Source: Azospirillum sp. OGB3 (GTDB lineage Bacteria > Pseudomonadota > Alphaproteobacteria > Azospirillales > Azospirillaceae). From it: DNA of 54,748 nucleotides. The stretch lies in the NCBI RefSeq assembly GCF_014192915.1, contig NZ_JACHYN010000026.1:1-54748 (forward strand). The letters are read 5' to 3'. The notes beneath the pieces were generated by a model. The model worked only from the letters and a program-made list of their open reading frames with translations. It was not told the origin of the DNA and searched no databases. The position numbers and the translations under genes were made by a program. Every line of letters starts with the position of its first letter. Within the stretch, counting starts at the first letter, position 1. Below are positions 39,877 through 50,500 of the stretch, one piece after another.

Positions 39877-40343
39877 CCTTTCTTCTCCTGGCTGGGAGTC
39901 TGCGGTACCGTTTGCGTGGCCGGCTTGATGGAGGCTGGCATCATCATGGAATCGTCCGGGGCGGCCAGCACCGATTGACCGTCCAGAACGACATAGCCCT
40001 CCTCCTGAAGCCGGCGGATGTCACCGCGGACCCGGCCCATCGCCGTGTCAATGATGTCAGGAGCTTGTCCCTGCAACGCTGCCGCCATTTTCGTGAAATC
40101 TACGACGATGACGGGCGGACGGGCCGCCAGCTCCGCTTCCAGCTGAGCCACCCGATGCCCCATTCCGACATAGGCCACGGCCACACTGGCGGCCACGGTC
40201 AGCACGAAGCGCAGCACGCCGTCGAGAAGATCCGGCTTGCGGCGCGGAGGCTGGTCGCCCACTGGGGCCTGAGCCGGCACCTCGCCAAGTGCGGTAATGG
40301 ATTTCGGCTGAGCGTCAGGCGGCGAGACGACGGTTTCCACCAT
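39873..40343 (-). CDS. trbI: TrbI, F-type pilus retraction-associated protein, 156 aa
   Basis: A single membrane span (about 52-72, LRFVLTVAASVAVAYVGMG) is followed by a periplasmic part with PVIVVDFTKMAAAL, the core of F-type TrbI, and a Thr/Gln/Pro tail. AAGGAG lies 6 nt before the ATG at 40343, which is inside the end of traC (29-nt overlap). Confidence 0.8.
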   Translation of the reverse strand: MVETVVSPPDAQPKSITALGEVPAQAPVGDQPPRRKPDLLDGVLRFVLTVAASVAVAYVGMGHRVAQLEAELAARPPVIVVDFTKMAAALQGQAPDIIDTAMGRVRGDIRRLQEEGYVVLDGQSVLAAPDDSMMMPASIKPATQTVPQTPSQEKKG

Positions 40344-42765
40344 TTCTCTCCTTAATGAGTGTGTAAACGGCATCCCGCACAGGGACGCCTTGCGCCGTCA
40401 GGCTCTTGATGGCGTTCACTTCCTCGGCCTTTGTCGAGTAGATGAGCTGACGGAACGGATCGACGATGAGACGCCCGATACCGGCACCATGCGAGGTGAT
40501 CGCGAAGATCTCCGAATACTCACCTGGAACCGTCTGGACGGTCTTGAGCAGCTCATAGCCACCCTCGGTGAGCGGCAGCCGGTTTTCCTTCTTCAGCGCC
40601 TCGATGGCCTCGGGCTTCTGGCCCAGCAGGTACATATTCGCGCTGTTCTCGACGATGGCGCGGCCGGTTGGCGCCGCGTAGAGGTCTCCAACGCCTTGCG
40701 TGATGGTGATGGCGGCGCCGCCGTACTTGCGGAAGCGGCGATAGCCATGCTCGATGAACTTGGCGACGTCGCCCTGCATGAGCAAATCCCAAGCCTCGTC
40801 GATGATGACCAGCTTCGGACGATCGCGCTCGCCCAGGTACATTTCCTGCTGAATTTGGTAGATCAACTGCAACAGGACAACTTGCTGAAGGTGCTTTCGC
40901 CCCTTCAGCTCTTCGAGCTCCAACACGGTGAAGCGGTTATTGAAGGAAACGTTGTTCTTTCCGTTGAAATATTTCCCGTACTGACCGCTTTTCGAGAAGC
41001 TGTAGAGCTGGCGGCCAAGATCGCTGATGCGTGTGTCCTCGCGGGCTTCTCCTTCGCGCAGGAACCATTCGATCATGTCGTCCACGACCATCTCGTTCCC
41101 TTTAGCCTGCCACGTCTCGTGCAGCGCCCGCTTCATTTCCTGGGTCTGCAGATCGGTCAGGCCCTCAGTCGGAGCCGCCATAGCGGCAAGAAGACCGACA
41201 AGAACGTCCTCCTGGTCTTCAAAATCTTCACCGTCTTCAATCTCCTGAATCAACTCGAACGGATTCAAGCAGATCGTGGTGCCTTTCCCAAAGTGGATAA
41301 AGTCGCCGTCAAGAAGTTCGCATAGTTTCTCGTAAGACCGACCAACATCGATCACCCACACACGGCCGCCCATCGAGAGCGTCGACGAAATGAGTTCATT
41401 GGTCAGGAACGATTTGCCGGAGCCACTCTGCGCCGCGATGGTTGTGTTGTAGTTCGAGGTGCTGTCGTACAAGGACAGCGACATCAGCTGGCCGTTGCGG
41501 CTGATCAGATTGAGGACCGGCGTGCCCGTGCCCCGCCAGTCGCCGAACGCCGGCAAAAGCGGCACGGCCTGCCGCGTCGCCATGGTTTTGTAACGGAACA
41601 GCTCCTTGATCGCCTTCTTCTCCGCCCCGAATGGCAGAGCGTTCAGGAAAATCGGAAGGGAGAAGAACCGGTCAGGCAGCAGATTGTACCCCATCTCGCC
41701 CCAGTAGGCCTGAGCGGTCGAGACAGCACCCGTGGCGGCGTCATCGTCATCGGCGAACAGGATCATGGAAAGGCTGAGACGGCAGGTCCGGTCACCGTCA
41801 TCCAGAGCCTCGAACAGAACGTCGAAGTCTTCCTTCCGCTGCGCCAGCTTCGGCACGAAGATGCGCATGCGGCCAATGGCCTGGTTTGTCGCCCACTGCC
41901 GTTTGGTCGAAAGAGCTGCCTTGGCCTTCTGCGGGTCTGGATAGTGGATGCTGGCGCTGATCATGAAGGGAATGCGGATACCGCGAATCCCCTCCCACAT
42001 ATCGCCGATGTAGTTGACCGCCTGGCCAAAGTAGATGCGCTGCGGCAGGCGCTTGATCGACAGCGTGCGGACGCGCGTTTCGCCAAGCGACAGCCCCTTC
42101 GCATGGACCTTCAGATCGGTCTGATAGTCAAACACCTGATCGCGCAGGAGCTTGTCCGTTTCGATCTCGGAAGTTCCGTCCAACCGCCAGGAGGCATCCT
42201 TGCCCTGATTGATGAGCGGCACCATCACGTCCAGCCAGTCCTGCGACGTGAGAGGCTTCGGTGCGAGTTGCACATTCTCCAGGCTCTTCTGCGCCGTCAC
42301 CTTCAGATCATTGGCGCGGTCCATCTCGGCTTGGGTGGGCTCATGGCCGGACAGCGGGAGTTTGACCGTGACGACGAGCTGGATGTCGCGGACGCGCAGG
42401 CCACTGCGTTGCTCGACCGGTTCGTTGACTCCCGCCGTCAGAAACTTCGCGCGCTGTTCGACGGTTTCGAGCAGCAACGGATCTTCCTGGCCTGCCCGCA
42501 GTTGGCGCATGTGGTACAGCGCCGGCTGGATGTTCTGCGACCCGATCAGGATGAATTGGATGATGGTGTCGGTCGGCCAAGCGTCCTTGAGCAGCACGTT
42601 GAGGCGCTCGGCTGCCTTTGGATCTGCGGCATAGAGCGGCCGGCACAGGAAGCCGAAGCCGATGGTCTTGTCCGCACAGTAGAAGATTTGGCTGTCAGGC
42701 TCGTAGGCGAGCGGCATCAGCAGTGAGCCACAGCGGTCCGCTCTGTAGTTTCGACGCAGGGGCAT
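40315..42765 (-). CDS. traC: TraC, T4SS ATPase (VirB4 family), 816 aa
   Basis: N-terminal TraC_F domain (YEPDSQIFYCADKTIGFGFLCRPLYAADPKAAERLN, TIIQFILIGS) and C-terminal ATPase with Walker A QSGSGKSF (K451) and Walker B LVIIDEAWD (D656, E657). TraC powers F-pilus assembly at the inner membrane. The ATG at 42765 overlaps the dsbC stop (TGATG). Length is within the usual range of about 800-880 residues. Confidence 0.95.
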   Translation of the reverse strand: MPLRRNYRADRCGSLLMPLAYEPDSQIFYCADKTIGFGFLCRPLYAADPKAAERLNVLLKDAWPTDTIIQFILIGSQNIQPALYHMRQLRAGQEDPLLLETVEQRAKFLTAGVNEPVEQRSGLRVRDIQLVVTVKLPLSGHEPTQAEMDRANDLKVTAQKSLENVQLAPKPLTSQDWLDVMVPLINQGKDASWRLDGTSEIETDKLLRDQVFDYQTDLKVHAKGLSLGETRVRTLSIKRLPQRIYFGQAVNYIGDMWEGIRGIRIPFMISASIHYPDPQKAKAALSTKRQWATNQAIGRMRIFVPKLAQRKEDFDVLFEALDDGDRTCRLSLSMILFADDDDAATGAVSTAQAYWGEMGYNLLPDRFFSLPIFLNALPFGAEKKAIKELFRYKTMATRQAVPLLPAFGDWRGTGTPVLNLISRNGQLMSLSLYDSTSNYNTTIAAQSGSGKSFLTNELISSTLSMGGRVWVIDVGRSYEKLCELLDGDFIHFGKGTTICLNPFELIQEIEDGEDFEDQEDVLVGLLAAMAAPTEGLTDLQTQEMKRALHETWQAKGNEMVVDDMIEWFLREGEAREDTRISDLGRQLYSFSKSGQYGKYFNGKNNVSFNNRFTVLELEELKGRKHLQQVVLLQLIYQIQQEMYLGERDRPKLVIIDEAWDLLMQGDVAKFIEHGYRRFRKYGGAAITITQGVGDLYAAPTGRAIVENSANMYLLGQKPEAIEALKKENRLPLTEGGYELLKTVQTVPGEYSEIFAITSHGAGIGRLIVDPFRQLIYSTKAEEVNAIKSLTAQGVPVRDAVYTLIKERNGGNRRLAA

Positions 42766-43490
42766 CAGATCCGGCCCTCCAGCCAGCTGTCGAGATCCTG
42801 GGGAAGCCCACCCTTTGTCCGACCATCCGGCGCGATCATGAAGGGAACTCCCCTCACGCCGACCAGTTGTGCCGTCACGAGACGCTTCTGGATGGGCAGA
42901 AGATTGCAGTTGTCGTCTTGCGGCAGGCTGTCGCGTATGGGGCCAGCCATCAGCGCCGCCAGCGCCGCGGCCCGGTCGGTCGCACACGAGACCATCCTGG
43001 TCAGCCGTTCGCTTTCCTGACCAAGGACCGGAATGACGACGATCTGGAACGTGTACTTGCCCGCCAACGACGGCATTTGCTGCAAGATGCCATGGCAGTA
43101 GGGGCACTTGGGATCGACGAAGATCGTCACTTCCTTCGGACCGGAGCCGTAGCGGAAAGCACCGAGGTCTGCGGCTGTTACGCCCAACTTGGAGAGCTGG
43201 ACGCGGCTCGCGTTGTCACGGAGATCGGCGAGAGTGCTCACCCGTTTTCCGGTCCATGTGTCCCACAGCTCGCCCCGGATCACGTAGCGGCCGTTGTCCG
43301 ACAGGAACGCCATGCCCGAGAAGCCTTCGCCCTCAACGGCGGTGAAGCCACCGGCCGGCAGCTTCTCCATGGCCGTGATCCCGGACGTCAGGGCATTGCG
43401 GTTCATCTGTGCCTCGGTCTGGGCCGAGGCCGGTCCCAAGCTGCAGGACAGGGCCAGTAGAGCGGCCGAAAGTCCGAGTGCGACGCGCAC
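42765..43490 (-). CDS. DsbC-family disulfide isomerase, 241 aa
   Basis: Signal peptide (1-23), a DsbC-like N-terminal dimerisation region (GFTAVEGEGFSGMAFLSDNGRYVIRG) and a thioredoxin fold with C129-P-Y-C132 and cis-Pro GVPF. Conjugative DsbC proteins isomerise disulfides in TraN/TraU. GTG start with GGAGGA 6 nt upstream. First gene of the operon driven from 43525. Confidence 0.9.
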   Translation of the reverse strand: MRVALGLSAALLALSCSLGPASAQTEAQMNRNALTSGITAMEKLPAGGFTAVEGEGFSGMAFLSDNGRYVIRGELWDTWTGKRVSTLADLRDNASRVQLSKLGVTAADLGAFRYGSGPKEVTIFVDPKCPYCHGILQQMPSLAGKYTFQIVVIPVLGQESERLTRMVSCATDRAAALAALMAGPIRDSLPQDDNCNLLPIQKRLVTAQLVGVRGVPFMIAPDGRTKGGLPQDLDSWLEGRI

Positions 43491-43524
43491 GATGGTCCTC
43501 CAAGTGCGAAAAATTCAGGCTTGA

Positions 43525-43585
43525 AGGCTACCCATTTCGACCGTTTCTTCGCGCCGTCGAAAGACGCTGGAAATCAACGCCTTTC
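43525..43585 (-). promoter_or_regulatory. Regulon promoter, palindrome at 43559-43585
   Basis: GAAAGACG-N11-CGCCTTTC; on minus it is followed by GAC-GGCGCG and 28 nt later TAGCCT (43525-43530). The predicted start is about 28 nt from the dsbC GTG. No -10 on the plus side. Confidence 0.75.
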
Positions 43586-43634
43586 TCGCTTACCACCTCA
43601 CTTGACATCACCAAACATCGGCAGGCCGAAATGC

Positions 43635-43660
43635 AAAAGGCCCGGCGCATCGCCGAGCCC
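43635..43660 (-). terminator. Rho-independent terminator
   Basis: Read on minus, GGCTCGGCG-ATG-CGCCGGGCC forms a 9-bp stem with one mismatch, followed by TTTT. It lies 39 nt after the stop of the 1284-aa gene and separates that operon from the dsbC promoter. Confidence 0.75.
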
Positions 43661-43698
43661 CTGCTCTGTACTGGCGCCCCTTCCGCTTGGGCGTACTG

Positions 43699-46600
43699 TC
43701 ACTGGGTCACAGGCACGCCGGGTTCCAGCTCTGCCTCCGTGTCAGCCGTCACCGGTTCCGATTCAGCCCCCGCATCGTCCACGCCCTTAAGCGTCACAAC
43801 CGGGGGACTGGAGCGAGCAAATTTCGACACCGAAATGCGGTTCGAATTGGCTGCGACCCGCTCCCCGTCGAGTGTCCAACGGTAGCCTACAATCCGACCG
43901 TCGTCGTCGCGGCAGTCGGCATAATAGATCCAGCCGCTGGTCCATTCACGCATCGTCGCCGTGCAGGTCGGCGGAGTGTTCGGCACGACATTGATGGTCT
44001 GTGTCGCCCCGAAACTCCACCCCATCTGTGTCGTCGCCCGCGCTTCAAGCGTGTGCGTGCCCACGCCCAAGGTCAGCTTCGAATAGGAGCCCGCCGCTCC
44101 GGTCGGAGCGCCGTTCAAAAAGTAGGTGAGCGACAGGATGCGGTCATGGGGATGGCCGCCGGAGATCGAGGGCTTCACCGTAACATCCAAAGGCGCCCGG
44201 CTGTAGGCGTTGGACGGTGAAATGGCGAGCGTCATCCCGTAGTTCGGAGCCGTCAGCATGTTGACCGTGTTGTTCACCGTCGAGGAGTTGCCGCGGGCGT
44301 CGGAAACGGACGCGGAAAACGGATAGGCTCCTGGCGTCTCAGTGCGCACAATTCGCAGCGTCTGGTTCGCATCTTCGAGGAGAGTGGCGGCCGGCGGCAG
44401 CGTCCAGCTGTAGGACGGGCTGTCGAGCTGCATGGGCCGGCCGATCTGGCGGAGCCGCACCGTCACATCCGCCGGAGCGTACTGAGAGCTTCTGATCGGT
44501 TCCAGGCTGAACTCCGGCCAGAGGTACTCCCAGACCCGCACGCGCTTGTCTTGGCTGCCCGTAGCCCCCTCAAAGCCCACGATCTCCGCGTGATAGGTAA
44601 GCGTCACGGTGTCGGCCGCCAGATCCTCCGACGTCGGCCCCCACGAGATCAGCGGACCATCGACACGCTTTCCATCGGGAAATGTCCACCATCCACGCAA
44701 CTCGACGTCCATGTTCCGGTAAGGCAGGCCCATCACACCCCGGAAGTTGGCGCTTTGGGGATACTCGACGCGCGCCGGGCCGACGATGCGGATCATGGGC
44801 GGACGCACCGGGACGAAGTTCACACGGCGGCGCACCTCGCGCCAAGCAAAGTGGTCTTCCGGCGGCGCATCACGCATACGGGCGCGGGCGACCATGAGCA
44901 AACGGGCCGGTGCATCACGGGTGAGGTCGAACTCTGGAGTGCCCGGGGTGAAGCTGTCTCCTCCGTCCAGGGACCATTCCACAGCCACTTTGTCATCCGA
45001 AACCGACTCGCCCTTATGGCTGAGTTTCAGACGGTAGTGCCCGTTGCCGCCAATGAAAATGTTCTCCGGTCCATCAAGTTTGGCTTGTGGAACATCGTAA
45101 GCAATAACGTGGACGGTTTCAGGAGTATACTCAGCTCCGGAAAATTTGTTTCTCAGAGTGGCGCGTACATCGTATTCTCCCTTTGGAAAAGTGTAAGATA
45201 GGCGCATTTTATTATTTCGCATCGATGGAGCATCGGCCCAGGTGGCACCGCCATCGGCGCTGATCTGCCAAACCACATCTCCGAGCGCCGTGGCGTCCAG
45301 ACGCTGATCGAGCTCAACACTGACTACGGTGGTGAGCGGCGCTTCGCCAGTCACCCGGCGCGCGGCCAGATCGGCTCCGATCGGACCGCCCTTCACAATC
45401 GTCAGGGTGAGAGGCCGCGATGCGAACTCGTTCCGCTGATATTCGGGAACAGGCGATTTCACACGTGCTTCCGCGGTCAGGCGGACCGTGCCTGTGTCAA
45501 AGGTGTTGGCCGGCAGCGTGAATGCTGCATCGCCGTTTGCTGCGTCAACGTAACCGGTTAGCGGCTGCGTGGTGCGGTAGTCGATGTACTTGACCAGCCG
45601 CACCTCCCACTGACCCATGGTGCCCGCGTCGTAACCTGCCTCAACCCTGTAAACGTCCCGAATCCCCACGGAGACAGCGAGTTCGCTGGTGTCCAGAATG
45701 GCCGTGGAGTTGTCCAGGGTGATCACAGGTTTGATATTCGGGCTCGGGACCGCCAACATCTCGAACGATCTCTCCGCCATGTTCTCCGGCATTTCGGAGT
45801 AACGTGCGTTGACTGTCCAGGGTGTGCGGCTCCACAATTCGGACTCTGCAGCGTTTAGACGGCGCTGAATTTCGCGTTCCTCGCCCCACGGGGCCGCATC
45901 GAATTCCCCATCTTCAATCACCGTACCTCCCCGAGTGACCTTCACCTGATACGAGGCGTTAGCGCCGTTGATCACGGCGTTGCCTGCATAGCCCCCCTCG
46001 CGCGGCACGGCATACAGACCGTCCTTCACGACCGTAAGCATGTCCTCCGTAATGGTGGGGAGTGGTGGCTCGACAACGTTGTAGGTAAAGCCCCCCTCAC
46101 CGGCCGGGATTTTCGACCCGAGCGGCGTGACGACATCAACCCTCCATCGCACCTCCTGAACTCCTGCGGTCGGCATCGAACCCTCCAGATACGGGCGAAC
46201 CCAGTATTGGTTCTGAGCCAGGGCATCCGGGAGCGCCATCCAAGTCAGAGCGCAGCGCACCTGGGAATTGGAGGATCGGTATTCAGCTCCTTCGAAACTC
46301 CAGTATGTGTCGCACGTCGGGCCACCCGATTGGTCCATGACTGCCTGGACCGGCTGCACCTTGCGGTAGGCGAGATCTGACGAGCGCCGCGGTTGATAGG
46401 CCAGCAAGTTGGCGATCGGCGAAACGCTGAGCGTCGACGTGCCCGAGGCGATGGGCACCTGGACGTCGTTGGGGTCGACCAAGCTGATTTTGTAGCCAAC
46501 GGTGTAGTCGCCGTTAACCCACATGCGTCCCTGGGCCAACGGGGTCAACGCAGCGGCCGGCGTGATATCGGTTGGCAGCGGATCCCACTCGACTAGGCAC

Positions 46601-47553
46601 TTCGGCCCCGCCAGCACGTCGCTTGTTTTGGCAACCTGTCTGCTGGTCGTAAGATCGCACCGGCTTCCCGTCGCAGACTGCACCTTGATGCTCACGGCAT
46701 CGAACGCTTGGCGGACCGTCCAGGAATCGGCGACCATCGCCACGTGAGGAGTCCAGGTGTTCACCTTGAGATCGAAACCTGGGCTGTTCGGCGCCGTGCT
46801 GGTCACCCAGATGCGCGCCTGCCCCTCGCGTCCCTGAACCGCCGCCATCATCGGCAGTGACAACTTGCCCGCCGCGGTGGTGAAGTCGTAGGAGCCCACC
46901 GAAACACCCACATCACCCGGATTGATCCGGTAGCCGGCAATGACCAGCGGCACCGTCGAATCCTTGTGCATCGAAACCCGCAGCTCGTGTGTGCCGCCCA
47001 GCGTCGTGCCATCAGGAAGCTTCCAAGCGTCGGTCGTGAGCGGGTTCAGCCGCGCGCCGTTCCGGAAGCTGTGTTGGACTGCTGGAATCCACAGTTCACC
47101 TCCCGGCGCGGTGACCACCCCGACCACCCCCGGCAGGTAAGTGATCATCACCTCGCGCGAGGCCGGCACACCCTTCCCATCGGTTGTCGTGATCGAAAGC
47201 CGGTAGTCGCCAATCCACGATGAGGGCAGCGGGTTGTTGGTGATGAGCCGATACCCCTCCGCATTGTTGCGCAGGATCATCTTCAATGGTGGACCGGTCA
47301 CCTCCGTCGTCGTCGGCGAAAGTCCCTCGGCCTTCACTTCGAACGCCGAGGGTTCGCCGACACGCAGCGTGATGTGCGGCGCGGTGCCGCCTTCCGTTGG
47401 CGACACAGCTGAAGCCGTCGAAGGGTTCAGCATCGCACCGAGAACCACCGATGCCGCCGTTAGTTTTCTCATTATCCGCGACATCTGACCGGGGACAACT
47501 CCAACAGGCTTGAATTTGCTATGGCCACGTTCCGATCTCATTATCATCACCAT
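43699..47553 (-). CDS. Giant Ig-like surface protein, 1284 aa
   Basis: A signal peptide-like stretch begins at the internal ATG 47472 (MRKLTAASVVLGAM). The ATG at 47553 overlaps the preceding stop as TGATG, and I use it because of coupling; the true start could be either. The protein is beta-rich throughout, with Ig-like modules (PPTCTATMREWTSGWIYYADCRDDDGRIVGYRWTLDGE near the C-terminus is a PKD/Ig-type repeat). The N-terminal part recalls, from memory, the large Big/DUF4165 proteins of IncH plasmids, which act at the cell surface. It is cotranscribed with the thrombospondin-repeat protein. Confidence 0.7.
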   Translation of the reverse strand: MVMIMRSERGHSKFKPVGVVPGQMSRIMRKLTAASVVLGAMLNPSTASAVSPTEGGTAPHITLRVGEPSAFEVKAEGLSPTTTEVTGPPLKMILRNNAEGYRLITNNPLPSSWIGDYRLSITTTDGKGVPASREVMITYLPGVVGVVTAPGGELWIPAVQHSFRNGARLNPLTTDAWKLPDGTTLGGTHELRVSMHKDSTVPLVIAGYRINPGDVGVSVGSYDFTTAAGKLSLPMMAAVQGREGQARIWVTSTAPNSPGFDLKVNTWTPHVAMVADSWTVRQAFDAVSIKVQSATGSRCDLTTSRQVAKTSDVLAGPKCLVEWDPLPTDITPAAALTPLAQGRMWVNGDYTVGYKISLVDPNDVQVPIASGTSTLSVSPIANLLAYQPRRSSDLAYRKVQPVQAVMDQSGGPTCDTYWSFEGAEYRSSNSQVRCALTWMALPDALAQNQYWVRPYLEGSMPTAGVQEVRWRVDVVTPLGSKIPAGEGGFTYNVVEPPLPTITEDMLTVVKDGLYAVPREGGYAGNAVINGANASYQVKVTRGGTVIEDGEFDAAPWGEEREIQRRLNAAESELWSRTPWTVNARYSEMPENMAERSFEMLAVPSPNIKPVITLDNSTAILDTSELAVSVGIRDVYRVEAGYDAGTMGQWEVRLVKYIDYRTTQPLTGYVDAANGDAAFTLPANTFDTGTVRLTAEARVKSPVPEYQRNEFASRPLTLTIVKGGPIGADLAARRVTGEAPLTTVVSVELDQRLDATALGDVVWQISADGGATWADAPSMRNNKMRLSYTFPKGEYDVRATLRNKFSGAEYTPETVHVIAYDVPQAKLDGPENIFIGGNGHYRLKLSHKGESVSDDKVAVEWSLDGGDSFTPGTPEFDLTRDAPARLLMVARARMRDAPPEDHFAWREVRRRVNFVPVRPPMIRIVGPARVEYPQSANFRGVMGLPYRNMDVELRGWWTFPDGKRVDGPLISWGPTSEDLAADTVTLTYHAEIVGFEGATGSQDKRVRVWEYLWPEFSLEPIRSSQYAPADVTVRLRQIGRPMQLDSPSYSWTLPPAATLLEDANQTLRIVRTETPGAYPFSASVSDARGNSSTVNNTVNMLTAPNYGMTLAISPSNAYSRAPLDVTVKPSISGGHPHDRILSLTYFLNGAPTGAAGSYSKLTLGVGTHTLEARATTQMGWSFGATQTINVVPNTPPTCTATMREWTSGWIYYADCRDDDGRIVGYRWTLDGERVAANSNRISVSKFARSSPPVVTLKGVDDAGAESEPVTADTEAELEPGVPVTQ

Positions 47554-50500
47554 CAATTACACTGGTAAGATACAATTTTATTTCCGATCATCTCTTCTTG
47601 CCCAAAGTACTTGAGAGTATGGCCTGGAGCGAAGTAACACGCATTGTCATAAAGACGATTGCACGCACCCGAGCCCCTTCCATTACATAGCTCCTTACAT
47701 CTCTCAGGGGAGACATTCGTTGCTATTATCCATTGCCCCCAATGCCGGATCTCGTTGCTTGTATTAATGATCCATCCATTTTGTGCTTGGCCGCAGTTTT
47801 CACAACTACCGCGGTTGGCTGTTTCTGTTTCAGTCCAGTCACTGCCACAGCCATTGGACCAATAGACTGTGCGCGACGCCGTGCCACAGGAAGCAGACCA
47901 ACTACCATATGCAGTCACATGATTGCTCGGCGTGCAGCAGTCATGTGTATTGCAGCTTGTTCCCCAAGTGTATGTTGAGCCCGATTTTGATACTTCCCAC
48001 GTTCCAGCCCAGGCCGGATTGCAGTTCGACCAGTCGACGTAAGCGCCGTCCGATCGTTTGCAATTCTGCGAACCACTTGTAGAGCCTCCTCCGCATGAGG
48101 CGCTGCATGCGCCCCAACCGGTCCAGTCAGCCCAGCTGTAGGTGCAGGTGGAGATATCGTAGCAGGCTTGCTCGTTAGAGCCCGCGCAGCTGCGCGTGCA
48201 GCCTTGGCTGGCTGACGGGCGGTTGCTGGTGTCGCATCCTGGATAGGTGTCGGCCACGGCACCCAGATCGGTGCCGTCATCGCGTTGACAGGATACGGCC
48301 CGTGTCTCAGTCCCGGAGGTTCCATTGCAGCCCCTAGACTGCGTGCCGGAACCACAGCTGCTACTGCAGGTTCCCCACCCTCCCCATGTCGGGTTTGCGG
48401 TGCAGCCCGCCCAGCCCCCAGTTACCCAGCTGTAGGTGAAGAACTGCTTCCCAGTGCCAGCTAGGCTGACGGACGGTCGCTTGTGATTGTCGACGGTCAG
48501 AGTACCGGTGAAGCTGCCGTTCTGGACTGCCTTAGCCCGGAACGTCACGCTGCATGAAGCGCCAGGAGTTAGTTGGGCGCCAGCGCAGCCATCGGACGTG
48601 AACTCGAAATTGCCGCTGTTGTTGAACCCCAGCGATAGAGGGTCCGTGGATTCTTCGGTGCTTTCGTTTGTCACCCGATATGACACGGCGCTCGAATAGG
48701 CGACGATGTTCTTGGCCCATCCCGTGATGTCCATGAGGGCCGGATCTCCGCTGACCAGGGTCAACGTCGGACGGGGGGCATCGAAATGATACCCTCGGCC
48801 CGTCATATCGAGCTGGGCATCGGCAGTGCCCTGTCCATCAGGGAGGTTGACCGCGGTCACCGCGAAATGGCCCGCCAAGCTGCCCCACCAGTCCGACTTG
48901 GCGCGAATGGTAACTTCGCAGGCCGCCGTGGGCGCCAAGGTTCCCGCACTGCAATCGTCGGAGATGAACACGAAATTGTCAGGGTTCGACAGGGCTGTGG
49001 TCAGGCTGGTCGTTGTGTACTCGCTGCTGTGATTCCGCACCCGAAGGGTGACTGGCGCCGAGAAGGCCAACGTCCCGTCGCCGGTGCCGGCAACATCCAT
49101 GGACGCTGGATCACCCGTCACCGCAGTTACGCTCAGCGTCACCGGATCAAAATGGTGGGCACGGGCGGCCAAGGCCTGTTGAGCCACGGCATCATCCTGA
49201 GCGTCCGGGAGTCCGGACGTTGTCACCGTCAAGACACTGGAGAGATCCGCAAACCACGCAGCCTTCGCTCGAACCTGCGCGTCGCAGGTGGCGCCCGGCG
49301 GCAGTACGGCGCCGGAGCAGCCGTTGGCGCCGGCGACGAACTCAAAATCGTTGGAGTTGGATAGGATCGTAGCCAAGGCCGTGGTGGCGTACTCTGTGCT
49401 CCGGTTGCGCACGCGCAGAGTCACGGGGCTGGAGTACGTCAGCATCGCTGTGCCAGGGCCAAAAACGTCCATCCCGGTCGGGTTGCCGGTGACCGCGTTG
49501 ATCTCCAGCGTCAGGGGATCAAACCTGTGCGCTCTTCCTAGAAGTTCCTGGGTGGCCCCGATGGTACCGGCCTCGCTATTGCCATGGGCGGAATAGGCGG
49601 ACGCTATAGGGCCCCACCAAGAAGCCCTCGCTCGCAAGCTGACATCGCAGGTTCCCATAACGGCCAGCGCCGCACCGGCGCAGCCATTGGTCAGGAATTC
49701 AAACGAGCCGGGCCCGCTGGTCGCGGCGAGGGAAGAGTCCAGGGGGTAGGTCGGGAACTCGGTCGAGAGGTTTCTGACCCGAAGGACCAAAGGCTGCGAA
49801 TAGCTCGGCTGCGCCGGGCCGAGAACGTCCAGGTGGGTAGGGTCGCCGGATACCGTGGCGATCGCAAGCCGAGGCGGATCGAAATGGTGTGCACGGCCAG
49901 CGAGGTTCGTCGTGAGAGTGATGTCGGGATCGCCCTCCGGATTCCCGACAGAAGCCACCTGCAGCGTGCCGGACCAGTTTCCCCACCAAGTGGATTTGCC
50001 ACGGACCACCATGTCGCAAGCGCCGTTTGGAGGGAGTGAGGCGCCCGAACAGCCGTCGGTGACGAACTCGAAATTCAGAGTGTTGGAAAGGATCGTGGCC
50101 AACCGCGGCGTCGCATATTCACTCGAGAGGTTCGCCACCCGGAAGGTGACGTTTTCCGTTGAATACGCCGGCGTTCCAGCGAAGAGATTTCCCCTGGAAA
50201 AGGCCCCGTTGACGTCGAAGTTGGCCGGATCACCAGAGATGACGCTCAACGCCAAGCGCAGAGGGTCGAAATGGTGGGCGGTGCCGGAAAGCGGCAAGTC
50301 CATGCTGTAGGACCCGGACGAGAGGCGCAGATTGCCGGAGAGCGGCCCCCACCAGGTCGCCCTTGGCTCAATCATCACCTCGCAGGTGCTGTAGCTGGTG
50401 TTCGGCGCCCCCAACAGCTTGCCGGTGCACTTGTCGTCGATGATGCGGAAGTGCTCGCCACCGGACGTGATTGCCGCTGACAGCGGTTTATCCATGAAGA

